Assembly (NCBI GenBank): GCA_021826505.1
Contig: JAKAZV010000009.1
Location: 1 to 38,994, forward strand
Source: Acidobacteriota bacterium
Lineage (GTDB): Bacteria > Acidobacteriota > Terriglobia > Terriglobales > SCQP01
Direction of reading: 5' to 3'
Length of the DNA: 38,994 nt
Shown here: positions 1 to 8,296 of the stretch, piece by piece
How the letters are laid out: each line of letters starts with the position of its first letter
How positions within the stretch are numbered: position 1 is the stretch's first letter
Program-made: the position numbers and the translations under genes
The notes under the pieces: generated by a model
The model's input: the letters and a program-made list of their open reading frames with translations, nothing else
Databases searched by the model: none
What the model was told of the DNA's origin: nothing

Positions 1-142
1 CAAAAATCGCGGATGCGGCAGGGGCGGAAAGAAAATAAAATATGTCTTTTATTTATAGATAGATAGAGTGGTGACAAATGAATTTTCGTGGTCTTGAAAA
101 AACGGCGGTCGGACCCATTTTCTGCGAAACCATAGTGTGCCG

Positions 143-1546
143 CTAGGGCTTGTGCGCAGCCGGGCTTGAAGCGGCTGGAGAGATGCGGCCGTGCAGCCAA
201 TCGCCGGCCAGACGGCGGGCAGCGCTGCGGCGGAACAGCATGATTCGTTCCGCTCCGTTCCAAATCAGGCGTAAGCTGCGCGGGCCAACCCGATAAACCT
301 GCAGGGTTTCCCAGCGCTGGCGTCCCCTTCGCCGCAATGCCAGCCGCATATAGAAATGCGCCTGGCGGACCTGGACGGTAAATTTCCATCCCTGGCGCGC
401 CAGTTCGGCCTGAAGCCGGCGGCCATAATGATGGCCGGTCTGATCCTCGATATATATTCTGTCCGGAAGCGTGGAGTCGCGATACGCGGCCAGAACCATG
501 GCCCGGCGGTTGACGGATAATTCCAGGATGGTCCGAGCCGGCCGCATCCGGCAGAGTTCTTTTCCCTCGCCCGACGGCCGGCAGCCAAGCAGCATGCCAA
601 GCCACAGGCCACGACGGCTAAACACCGGCGCGCCGGCCCAACCGGCGCTGGACCTGGCACTGATTCTGGATTGAATCACCGCATCGCCTGATCCTGACGC
701 ACGGGCGTTGATCAGCACACCACTGCACAGTTGGAGCGCTGAAGTTGGATGATTTCCGGAACGGCCCATCGCCCAGTAAACGGCGCCGCCGGGGCGCGGG
801 CGCCAACTGCGCGGCAAAGATTCGCGGAACCGTTCAGCCGCCAGACCGGGCGGCGTCCGGGCCGGGAGTTTGAACAGCATGACGCCAGCGTGACGATGCC
901 ATGCCAACAACCGGGCGCGCGAGTAAACCTCATTTTGCCCAAGCCGGATGCGGACCATGGCAGGCGGTTGTTGAGTTGCCGGCGCCGCGATTTCGCTTAC
1001 GCCGAGCAAAAAACCCATTTTTTCACCGAGGTCATTTCCCGCCGCATCCCGCGCTTTAATCCAGGCCAGCCGGGACATGAGCCGTGTCCGAAAACGACTA
1101 TGCAAGGGTGAACCCAACGCGCCGAAATGGGCCAGCTCGCGTTTTTGGGCCAGGAACCGGCGCTGCTGGGCTCGCGCCGCGGCCAACGCGCGGCGCTGGT
1201 TGAGGAGTTGTTGCCGGCGCCGGCGCTTTTGCCGGCGCTGCGCGGACTGCATTCGCAACGCGGCCTGCCGCCGTATCATCGCCGCCATCACGCTTGCGGG
1301 CACTCCCTTGCGCTGCAGATGAAGCAGCGCCCGCGTGCTCAGATCGAAACGCACTGCAGCGGCGGAATCTATGCGGGCGATGATGGCCGCCGGCGCGAGC
1401 CCACGCCGGGTCCAGCTTTCGACCATGCGGTTGGTAAGCCGGCCGGGTCTATTCGAGTGGCGAATTCGAGTCTGGCTCCATGCCACACAGGAAATTGCGG
1501 CGACCCAGACGATCCAGCGCCAACCATGCCCCCTGGGGTTGCACAT
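143..1546 (-). CDS. Secreted protein with degenerate trypsin-like (S1C-type) domain
   Basis: Unassigned exported protein of about 467 residues. I start it at the ATG at 1546, directly before a basic stretch and a hydrophobic segment (WIVWVAAISCVAW) that looks like a signal peptide; a GTG at 1573 would add nine residues. Residues about 40-90 resemble a short motif common in acidobacterial proteins ('...GL.p..II..I......FDLST..L..L...GVp..V..AM'). A very basic Arg/Gln-rich helix follows. Residues about 170-360 look like a chymotrypsin-fold domain: GFLLGV near the start and GWAGAPVF where active proteases have GNSGGPV. The usual His, Asp and Ser positions all appear substituted, so I infer a non-catalytic fold. 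The C-terminal 100 residues are not recognised. It is divergent from the glycan hydrolase at 1652. The fold call is an inference from pattern only. Confidence 0.5.
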   Translation of the reverse strand: MCNPRGHGWRWIVWVAAISCVAWSQTRIRHSNRPGRLTNRMVESWTRRGLAPAAIIARIDSAAAVRFDLSTRALLHLQRKGVPASVMAAMIRRQAALRMQSAQRRQKRRRRQQLLNQRRALAAARAQQRRFLAQKRELAHFGALGSPLHSRFRTRLMSRLAWIKARDAAGNDLGEKMGFLLGVSEIAAPATQQPPAMVRIRLGQNEVYSRARLLAWHRHAGVMLFKLPARTPPGLAAERFRESLPRSWRPRPGGAVYWAMGRSGNHPTSALQLCSGVLINARASGSGDAVIQSRISARSSAGWAGAPVFSRRGLWLGMLLGCRPSGEGKELCRMRPARTILELSVNRRAMVLAAYRDSTLPDRIYIEDQTGHHYGRRLQAELARQGWKFTVQVRQAHFYMRLALRRRGRQRWETLQVYRVGPRSLRLIWNGAERIMLFRRSAARRLAGDWLHGRISPAASSPAAHKP

Positions 1547-1651
1547 GCGGCAAGAATGCGCTAACCCGCCCACAGAACGCCATCCCCCATCGGGGGAGGG
1601 TAGATTCAGGAAATTTCAGATACAATCCTTCTCGTCTTCATTGGTTGCCAC

Positions 1652-2779
1652 ATGAAAAGATTTTCACAACGTGCCTCATGGCTGGGATTGATTTTCGCCT
1701 GGCATCTACCGATTTTGCCGGGACACGGACGCACCGGGCCAACAGCGGCCAAACATTTTTTATTGCACAAGCTGCCTGCGGCCGAACAGCCGCGGCGGGT
1801 GGGCATCCGGCTGGTGCGCAATCTGCTGGCGCGCAGGCATTTTGCCCTCGACCATGGTTTTTCCTATATGGAGAGCTGCGCCGGATATGCCGCGGCGCGC
1901 TTTGCCGACGCCATCCACGACCCGCAGCTTCTGGCGGCAGTGGAGCACCGATATCAGATCATCGTGACGCCCGCCGGACGCAAATACCGGCCGGCGCCGC
2001 GCCAGGTGGATGCCAGCGTGTTTGGACTGCTGCCGCTGGAAATATATCAACTCAGCCACCAGCGGATTTATCGCAGGCTGGGATTGAGCTACGCCCGGGC
2101 GCAGTGGAGCCACCCCATCGCCGGCCGGCTCAGCCCGGAAACCAAATATTACCTGGATGCGGCCTATAAGCTCAGCGTGGTGCAGGCCCATGCCTGGCAA
2201 GTGACGCATCAGGCGCGCTACGCCCGCCGCAGCATGCGGGAACTCCTGCTCTATGTCCGGAAATTCCAGCGTCCCGACGGTCTTTTCTGGCATGGACGGC
2301 ACGCCCATATCGAATGGGGCCGGGGTGACGGCTGGATGGCCAGCGCGCTGACGGAAGTGCTGGCTGATTTACCCGCGCGCACGGCGGGCTATGGCCGCAT
2401 ACTGACCAGTTATAAAAAAATGATGGCGGGCCTGGCGCGGTATCAGGCGCGCGATGGGATGTGGCGGCAGGTGGTCAATGATCCGCGGGCCTGGAAGGAA
2501 TCTTCCGCCACCGGCATGTTTACCTACGCGCTGGCCGCCGGCCTGCGACATGGCTGGATTCATGGCGCGCGCTACCGCCGCGCCGTCCGCAGAGGCTGGC
2601 GGGCGCTTTGCCGCCATTTGGATGCGCGGGCCAATGTGCGCGACGTTTGCATCCTCACCGAACATGCCAACACCACAGCGTATTATCTCAGCCGTCCGAA
2701 ACAGACCGGCAATCTGCATGGCCAGTTTTCGATGCTGTGGGCAGCGCGCGAACTTCTGCCGGGCGGCGGGCGGAATTAA
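1652..2779 (+). CDS. Glycoside hydrolase family 88/105 (unsaturated rhamnogalacturonyl hydrolase-like)
   Basis: Probable (alpha/alpha)6-barrel enzyme of the YteR/YesR type, which removes unsaturated uronic acid from the non-reducing end of oligosaccharides made by pectate or rhamnogalacturonan lyases. An N-terminal hydrophobic stretch (residues about 9-24) suggests export. Family marks are WGRGDGW at residues 222-228, ESSATGMFTYALAAGL near 283-298, and YLDAAYKLSVVQAHAW near 167-182, whose Asp169 sits where the catalytic acid of GH105 is expected. Length of 375 residues fits the family. The stop overlaps by 4 bp the stop of the convergent phosphatase gene at 2776. The rhamnose catabolic genes at 29-34 kb would suit the rhamnose released from such substrates; this link is an inference. 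Exact substrate is not readable from sequence. Confidence 0.82.
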   Translation: MKRFSQRASWLGLIFAWHLPILPGHGRTGPTAAKHFLLHKLPAAEQPRRVGIRLVRNLLARRHFALDHGFSYMESCAGYAAARFADAIHDPQLLAAVEHRYQIIVTPAGRKYRPAPRQVDASVFGLLPLEIYQLSHQRIYRRLGLSYARAQWSHPIAGRLSPETKYYLDAAYKLSVVQAHAWQVTHQARYARRSMRELLLYVRKFQRPDGLFWHGRHAHIEWGRGDGWMASALTEVLADLPARTAGYGRILTSYKKMMAGLARYQARDGMWRQVVNDPRAWKESSATGMFTYALAAGLRHGWIHGARYRRAVRRGWRALCRHLDARANVRDVCILTEHANTTAYYLSRPKQTGNLHGQFSMLWAARELLPGGGRN

Positions 2780-4434
2780 AGCGCAAGGCAGCGCAGCTCG
2801 AGCAGCGTGCAGTCATCGCCCATGGGCGCCGGGCCGCGGAACTCATCCACCGCGAGCCGCAAATCGCGCAACGAGGCGCCTTTGGCGACGGCGAGCTCCA
2901 GACGTTCTTCGCCAAAAAACTCCCGCTCCGGATTTTCCACTTCCGTAACCCCATCGGTCACCAGCACCAGCCGATCGCCCGCCTCCAGCCGCAGCGAGCC
3001 GGTCTGATATTGAGCAGACGGAATCAGCCCAATGGGAAAACCGCCTTCGCCCAGGCGTTCAATCCGCCCCTGCCGGGCTAATAACGGCGGCACATGGCCG
3101 CAGTTGACATATTCGAGCCGGCCATCGGGGCGCAGGCAGACCAGAACGCCGGTGGCATATTTTTCACCGCTGACGCGCTGGCATAAAAACAGGTTGGCGG
3201 ATTCGGCAATGGCCGCGAGGGGAGTATCGGTCAGCAGCTGGGAATAGATCATGCCCTGCAGAGTGGAAGCCAGAATGGCGGCGGCGATGCCCTTGCCGGC
3301 GACATCCACCAGCACCGCGTAGTCGCCGGCGGGAGTGGATAACACATCATAAAAGTCGCCGCCCACCTGCTGGCAGGCGACGCTAAAGGCATCCACTTCC
3401 GCATGGCCAAGCACGGGCAACTCGGCCGGCATCAGCCGCTGCTGAATGGCGGCGGCAATCGCCAGCTCCTGCTGCCAGCGCCGGGTTTCGTGCTCGGTGC
3501 GCGCCAGCCGCGCATGCTCGACCAGGCTGGCGGCCTCCGTGGCGATGGCGCGCAGAAGCTCGTGATTGAGCTGGGAAAAATCCCGGGCAGCGGCATGGCC
3601 GTCGAGATAAAGCACGCCCATGGCCGCCTCCGGCCGCGCCACCAGGCTTTGCAGCGTTTCTTCCCGCACCCGGCGCTCGCGCAGGGGAATGCAGAGCACC
3701 AGACGCAGATTCTGATCCACGATGCTTTGGCGCGCCCAGGCGTTGGACTGGGCGCTGGCGTCGGTAAAGAAAAAATCGGTGGCGGCGGCCAATGCGTCAT
3801 GAATGACCGAATGCGAAATGGTGGCGTCATCGGAGAGCGGCTCGCCGGCGGCATTGCGCGCCGCGGCCAGGCGCAAATGCCCTTCATCGCGCAGGAAGAC
3901 GTAACCGCGCTCGGCGCCGGTCAGCTTGAGCGTGGCCTCGATCAGGCTGGTGAGCACGTCTTCCAGCACTCCGGGAGCGTCGAGCTTGCGGGCCAGCTCG
4001 AGAAACACCCGCAGTTTTTCCAGATCGCTGGCGCCGCCATGCTTTTCGATTTCCGACATTTCACGCAAAAAATCCTGCGCCATGCCGGCCACGGGCGCGA
4101 AAATCAGCCGCGGACCGTCTTCCGAACCCAGAGCGATCTCGTCACCGGCCTTGAGCGCGATGGAGCCATTCAGGCGCGCGCCATTGACCCAGGTGCCGTG
4201 ACGGCTGTCGTGGTCCAGCAGCTCAAAGCCGTGCTCGCCGGGGCGGATATCGGCATGATCGCGCGAGATGCGCGGGTCCACGATGAGCAGGTCCTTGCCG
4301 CTTTTCCGCCCGATGGAAAAACCCTGCGGCCCCACCCGCATTTCTTTCTGTTCCTCGCCATCAATGAAAAGCAGGCGCACCCAGCCGGCGCCGCCGGCCG
4401 CGGTGGTGGTATCGATAGTGAGCAGTGGATCCAT
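2776..4434 (-). CDS. FHA-GAF-SpoIIE PP2C-type serine/threonine phosphatase (RsbU-like)
   Basis: Multi-domain signalling phosphatase of 552 residues. Residues about 20-105 form an FHA phosphothreonine-binding domain (GR at 42-43, SRDH at 57-60, then GTWVNG). Residues about 140-310 fit a GAF sensor domain. Residues about 330-548 form a SpoIIE/PPM phosphatase: VGGDFYD at 357-363, VDVAGKG at 376-382 and VTDGVTEVE at 492-500 hold the metal-binding Asp residues. Proteins of this plan usually dephosphorylate an anti-sigma-factor antagonist, in answer to a ligand on the GAF domain and docking through FHA. No anti-sigma or antagonist gene lies next to it, so its partner is unknown. The start at 4434 is the ATG just before the FHA domain; no clear Shine-Dalgarno is seen. 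Its 3' end overlaps the convergent hydrolase gene by 4 bp. Confidence 0.92.
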   Translation of the reverse strand: MDPLLTIDTTTAAGGAGWVRLLFIDGEEQKEMRVGPQGFSIGRKSGKDLLIVDPRISRDHADIRPGEHGFELLDHDSRHGTWVNGARLNGSIALKAGDEIALGSEDGPRLIFAPVAGMAQDFLREMSEIEKHGGASDLEKLRVFLELARKLDAPGVLEDVLTSLIEATLKLTGAERGYVFLRDEGHLRLAAARNAAGEPLSDDATISHSVIHDALAAATDFFFTDASAQSNAWARQSIVDQNLRLVLCIPLRERRVREETLQSLVARPEAAMGVLYLDGHAAARDFSQLNHELLRAIATEAASLVEHARLARTEHETRRWQQELAIAAAIQQRLMPAELPVLGHAEVDAFSVACQQVGGDFYDVLSTPAGDYAVLVDVAGKGIAAAILASTLQGMIYSQLLTDTPLAAIAESANLFLCQRVSGEKYATGVLVCLRPDGRLEYVNCGHVPPLLARQGRIERLGEGGFPIGLIPSAQYQTGSLRLEAGDRLVLVTDGVTEVENPEREFFGEERLELAVAKGASLRDLRLAVDEFRGPAPMGDDCTLLELRCLAL

Positions 4435-4465
4435 GGCAAATATCAGAGTGTTCGAATGCGGAAAC

Positions 4466-4478
4466 CCGGCTCAGCCGG
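4466..4478. other. Short hairpin in the divergent spacer between phosphatase and pirin genes
   Basis: CCGGC-TCA-GCCGG, a perfect 5-bp stem with a 3-nt loop, lies in the 156-bp spacer (4435-4590) between the divergent phosphatase and pirin genes. The surrounding text (GAAACCCGGCTC) faintly resembles the inside of repeat family B, so it may be a decayed copy. No promoter can be called with confidence in this spacer. Confidence 0.3.
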
Positions 4479-4590
4479 CAACTCGTGAGCCATCATCTCA
4501 TGAATTTACATCATAGCGGCGGCAGCGGTTTGTCGGCCCCGAATACCGGCCGCGGGCAGCGGATGGCGTACACTGCGGACAGGAGGCCGC

Positions 4591-5517
4591 ATGTCGCTAC
4601 GACCGGTCAAACGCATCATCGAAGCCAAACCCACGCTGGAGGGCGCGGGCGTGCATCTGCGCCGCGCTTTTGGCTTTGGCAATACCGCCGATTTCGATCC
4701 GTTTCTGCTGCTGGATGATTTCCGCAACGATATTCCCGAGGATTATCTGGCGGGCTTTCCCTGGCATCCGCACCGCGGCATTGAGACCATTACCTACGTG
4801 CTGGCGGGCGAAGTCGAACACGGCGACAGCCTGGGCAACCGCGGCTCCATCACCGCCGGGGATGTGCAGTGGATGACGGCCGGACGCGGCATTATTCATC
4901 AGGAGATGCCCAAGGGCGATGCCGCCGGGCGCATGCATGGGTTTCAGCTCTGGGCCAACCTGCCGTCGGCGCTGAAAATGACGCCGCCGCGCTATCAGGA
5001 AATCCAGGCCGGCGATATTCCGGAGGTCGTGGAAGATGACGGCGCGCGGGTGCGCATCATCTGCGGCCGCTATGGCAGCCGCCGCGGATTGGTGGATGGC
5101 ATCGCCGCCGACCCCACATATCTGGATATTTCCATTCCACCCGGCCGCTCACGGGTGCTGCCGGTCGAGACTACCCGCCACGCTTTTGCTTATGTTTTCT
5201 CCGGCACGGGCAGCTTCTGCAATGCTTCCGGGCCGCTGGCCGTCCCGACCGAGCCGGTAGGCTGGGCCGAAACTCATCCGCCCGCCGCGGCGCAGGACCG
5301 TTCGCTGGTGCTGTTTGACCGCGGCGACGAGCTGGCTGTCAAGGCGGGAGAAGACGGCATGCGCTTTCTGCTGGTTTCGGGAAAACCGCTGGAAGAACCG
5401 GTGGCCTGGTACGGCCCCATTGTCATGAACACCCAGGAACAGCTCCGCCAGGCCTACCAAGAGCTGGAACAAGGCAAGTTTCTCGGCGAATCACGCTCAG
5501 GAATAAGCATCGCATAG
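4591..5517 (+). CDS. Pirin family protein
   Basis: Bicupin of the pirin family, 308 residues. The N-terminal cupin carries the iron-binding set: HPHRGIETITY (His-x-His) and, about 45 residues later, IIHQEMP (His-x-Glu). This matches the four ligands of human pirin and E. coli YhhW. Known pirins act as quercetin 2,3-dioxygenases or as redox-sensing cofactors; the role here cannot be told from sequence. The start has a very strong ribosome site, AGGAGG, 4 nt upstream of the ATG at 4591. The last codons and the stop lie inside repeat copy B1 (5494-5614), so the C-terminal residues RSGISIA come from repeat sequence. This suggests that the repeat reached or replaced the original 3' end. Confidence 0.93.
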   Translation: MSLRPVKRIIEAKPTLEGAGVHLRRAFGFGNTADFDPFLLLDDFRNDIPEDYLAGFPWHPHRGIETITYVLAGEVEHGDSLGNRGSITAGDVQWMTAGRGIIHQEMPKGDAAGRMHGFQLWANLPSALKMTPPRYQEIQAGDIPEVVEDDGARVRIICGRYGSRRGLVDGIAADPTYLDISIPPGRSRVLPVETTRHAFAYVFSGTGSFCNASGPLAVPTEPVGWAETHPPAAAQDRSLVLFDRGDELAVKAGEDGMRFLLVSGKPLEEPVAWYGPIVMNTQEQLRQAYQELEQGKFLGESRSGISIA

Positions 5518-5614
5518 CGGCGTTGAAACCCGCTCGGCAATCCTCATGTACAATCGCGCACACTCCGGTTGCCTCGCGGATTCCAGCCTTGCTCTGCTCG
5601 CTTCTCCCCGAGCG
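5494..5614. repeat. Dispersed repeat family B, copy B1
   Basis: A 121-bp element that starts inside the last codons of the pirin gene. Left end CGCTCAGGAATAAGC (5494-5508) and right end GCTTCTCCCCGAGCG (5600-5614) pair at 12 of 15 positions. The inside matches copy B2 well: AGCATCGCATAGC, then CGCTCGGCAA, GTACA, CTCCGGTTGCCTCGCG and CTGCTCGCTTCTC. The element lies between convergent genes. No open reading frame of note is seen in it. Confidence 0.75.
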
Positions 5615-5726
5615 CTCCGAATCATTCGAAGGCGGAGGGCCGGGACCTAGCAGCCGGCCAGTTCATGTGGCGGAGTTCCCGCCCCAAGGGCATAAGGATT
5701 TTGCACTGAATCCATTTATATCAATG

Positions 5727-5761
5727 TTAGCAATATTATCTAAAAAAGATAACTTCGCTAA
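5727..5761. terminator. AT-rich 35-nt hairpin between convergent genes
   Basis: TTAGC, 5 nt, TATCT, AAAAA loop, AGATA, 5 nt, GCTAA: two perfect 5-bp stems split by a symmetric 5x5 internal loop. It lies in the AT-rich spacer between the convergent pirin and NamZ-fusion genes, where a two-way terminator is expected. It lacks a classical T-run on either strand, so the role is an inference. The rest of 5615-5805 holds a GGGACCTAGCAG piece (5651-5662) that resembles part of repeat A, and no gene. Confidence 0.35.
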
Positions 5762-5805
5762 TTTCCGTATAAACGGCCGCGGCCCAATCCGCTCTCTGAT
5801 GCCCG

Positions 5806-8217
5806 TCAATACAGCAGAAAGCGCTGGCGCAGGCGCAGAAAACGGCGCTTGGCGGCCTGCCAACTGGCTTGAATGCGGCGCGGGTCTTCGCCGCGCTCAA
5901 TCTGGCGCACGATGTGCATGCTGCCAATTTCGGGCGCCATGGGCGCGGCATGCCAGAGGCGGGGATATAAATGGCGCAGGGCGCCGGCAAGCTCAATTCC
6001 CATTTCCAGCGGGTCGGCCTGGGTGCGATCAAGCAGCTCAATCTGAATGCCGGAACATAACCGATGGGCGTATTTGCTCGAACGCGGAGTGAAGCGGGTG
6101 GGCATAAAACGAATGCCGGGAATGGCGCGGGCGTTCAAATAGCGAGCTAATTCGCGGCCATGGATCCAGGGCGCGCCCAGAACTTCAAAGGGAGTATCGG
6201 TGCCGCGGCCCACGCTGACGTTGGTAAACTCAACCAGGGCCACGCCGGGATACAGGATGGTCTCTTCCAGGTTGCGCAGATTGGGCGAGGGGTTGACCCA
6301 GCCAAGGCCGGTTTCATCATAATAGTCGCCGCGCGCCCAGCCGCGCATGCGGATCACATGCAGATCGGCATGAATGTGATCCGCCACATTAAACATGCGG
6401 GCCAACTCGCCGACGGTCATGCCGTTGCGCACCGGCATGCCGGAAAAAAAACCGATAAAGCTGCGCCGCCGGGGCGACAACGGCGGACCTTCGACGGCGA
6501 TGCCATCCAGCGGGTCGGGACGGTCGAGGACAAAGACCGGAATATGCCGCCGGGCGGCGGCCTCGAGGGCATAGCCCAGCGTGGTTTCGTAGGTGTAAAA
6601 CCGCACGCCCACGTCCTGAATGTCGTAGACCAGGGCATTGATTTTGCGCAAGCCGGCGAGCGGCAGATGGCGGGAGGCGCGAGTGGCGCCATAAGCGGTA
6701 TAGACGGGAATGCCGGTCTTTTGATCCACCGTGTTGCCGATGTGAGTGGTGTTCAGATTGCCCAGCCAGCCCGATTCGGGACTGAAACCGCAGACCACAT
6801 GCACGCCGGCGGCCAGCATGACGTCGAGATTGCGGCGTCCTTTCCGATCCACGCCCGTCACATTGGTCACCAGACCCACGCGCAGGCCGCGCAAAGGGCG
6901 AAAATGCTCGCGTTCTAGCACGTCGAGTCCGGTGAGCACGCGGCCATTGCGCGCCAGCGGACGGCGCCAGGCATAGTTGACGGTGTTATATCCGGTGAGA
7001 TTCAGCGCGCCTTGCCGCAGCTCGCGCAATCGCGCGCGGCTCCAGCCGCGGGTGAAGCGCGCGGCGGCAAAAGAGGCGATCTCGGAGCGCAGCGCCAGCA
7101 GCGGCGGCCGCACATGGGGATAAACGGAATTCGAGAGAATGATGATGTAGGAATGCGTAAAGGGATCAATCCAGAGGGAAGTTCCGGTGTAGCCGGTGTG
7201 ACCGTAGGAGCCGACCGGCAGCAGTTCCCCCCGGTTGGTGGAAAACGGGGTATCGAGATCCCAGCCGAAGCCGCGGACCTGGGTTAAATTGTATGGGGTC
7301 TGGGGAGTGGTCATTTTGGCGACCACAAGCGGGCTGAGAATGCGGCGCGCGCCGGCGCAGGGGATGGCTCCGCCGTGCGGACAAACCTGTCCGTAGTTGA
7401 GCATCATCTGGGCGAAACGGGCGAGATCGCCGGCGGTGGAAAACATGCCGGCCGCGCCCGTGACCCCGCCCATGGCCTGCGCGACCGGATCCTGGACGAC
7501 ACCGCGCAGTCCATGCCAGGTGGGCGCAATGCGCGGCCGCCAGGCGCGAGGGGGAAGAAAGCGCGTGTGCCGCATGCCCAGCGGACGCCAGAAATGGCGT
7601 TCCACATAGCGATCGAGCGGTTCGCCGGTGAGACGGCGGACCAACTCGCCCAGCACAATGAAATTGACGTCGCTGTATTGCACCCGGCTGCCGGGCGGGA
7701 AATGCGGCCGCAGGCGGGTAATCTTTTCCAGCCCGAGACGATCGCCATGCCACCAGGGATGCATGCGCAGATCGGGTCGCAGACCCGATGTATGGGTGAG
7801 CAATTCGCGAATTGTGATCTGGCTTTTGCCGTCGCGCCCGAAGGCCGGCCAGTACTTGGCCACCGGATCATTCAGCCGGATTTTGCCTTGCTGGACCAGC
7901 CGCATGACGGCCGGCGCCGTGGCAACCACTTTGGTCAGCGAGGCGCAGTCAAAGATGGTGCGGACGGTCATGGATTCGCCCCGCGCCCGCTCGCCAAAAG
8001 CGCGATCATAAACGATGCGGCCGTTGTGGCCGATCAGCACAACCGCGCCGGGCAATTCATTTTGGGCGATGGCGCGGCGCACAATCGCGCCCAGGCCGCG
8101 CCAGGATGAATTAGAGGCGGCAGCGGGATGCGAAGGGCGCGTGGCAGCGGCAGAAATGATGCCCAATGCCAGGCTGAGCAGCAAAAACGGACGGCGATGA
8201 ATGAAGCCAAAGAGCAT
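5806..8217 (-). CDS. Fused serine hydrolase (beta-lactamase/S12 fold) and NamZ (DUF1343) exo-N-acetylmuramidase-like protein
   Basis: Exported two-domain protein of about 803 residues. I start at the ATG at 8217 because it opens a good signal peptide (basic start, then FLLLSLALGIISAAA). A TTG at 8253 has a GGGGAG site 9 nt upstream and would add 12 residues. Domain 1 (about 35-390) is a penicillin-binding/beta-lactamase fold with SLTK at residues 93-96, YSD at 181-183 and GHTG at 339-342. Domain 2 (about 430-803) is DUF1343/NamZ: LVTNVTGV, DIQDVGVRFYTYE, VLDRPDPLDG, VEGP. In Bacillus subtilis the separate proteins AmiE (YbbE, S12 fold) and NamZ (YbbC) are neighbours in a muropeptide-recycling operon, so the fusion fits peptidoglycan turnover. 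The family motif usually reading PEHG is PESG here (residues 480-483), which could affect activity. Confidence 0.85.
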   Translation of the reverse strand: MLFGFIHRRPFLLLSLALGIISAAATRPSHPAAASNSSWRGLGAIVRRAIAQNELPGAVVLIGHNGRIVYDRAFGERARGESMTVRTIFDCASLTKVVATAPAVMRLVQQGKIRLNDPVAKYWPAFGRDGKSQITIRELLTHTSGLRPDLRMHPWWHGDRLGLEKITRLRPHFPPGSRVQYSDVNFIVLGELVRRLTGEPLDRYVERHFWRPLGMRHTRFLPPRAWRPRIAPTWHGLRGVVQDPVAQAMGGVTGAAGMFSTAGDLARFAQMMLNYGQVCPHGGAIPCAGARRILSPLVVAKMTTPQTPYNLTQVRGFGWDLDTPFSTNRGELLPVGSYGHTGYTGTSLWIDPFTHSYIIILSNSVYPHVRPPLLALRSEIASFAAARFTRGWSRARLRELRQGALNLTGYNTVNYAWRRPLARNGRVLTGLDVLEREHFRPLRGLRVGLVTNVTGVDRKGRRNLDVMLAAGVHVVCGFSPESGWLGNLNTTHIGNTVDQKTGIPVYTAYGATRASRHLPLAGLRKINALVYDIQDVGVRFYTYETTLGYALEAAARRHIPVFVLDRPDPLDGIAVEGPPLSPRRRSFIGFFSGMPVRNGMTVGELARMFNVADHIHADLHVIRMRGWARGDYYDETGLGWVNPSPNLRNLEETILYPGVALVEFTNVSVGRGTDTPFEVLGAPWIHGRELARYLNARAIPGIRFMPTRFTPRSSKYAHRLCSGIQIELLDRTQADPLEMGIELAGALRHLYPRLWHAAPMAPEIGSMHIVRQIERGEDPRRIQASWQAAKRRFLRLRQRFLLY

Positions 8218-8296
8218 GCGATCATGATCAGGAGTGCGGGCCGTTGGCGTCAAGCTGTTTCACTCCCCTTTCAATTACAAAAAAAACACCACCCTC

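Noticed and set aside
55-66. Short TAGA/TAGATAG tandem at the left window edge
   Set aside because: Only about three units of 4 bp in an AT-rich spacer; the first 142 bp otherwise show no gene or clear signal.
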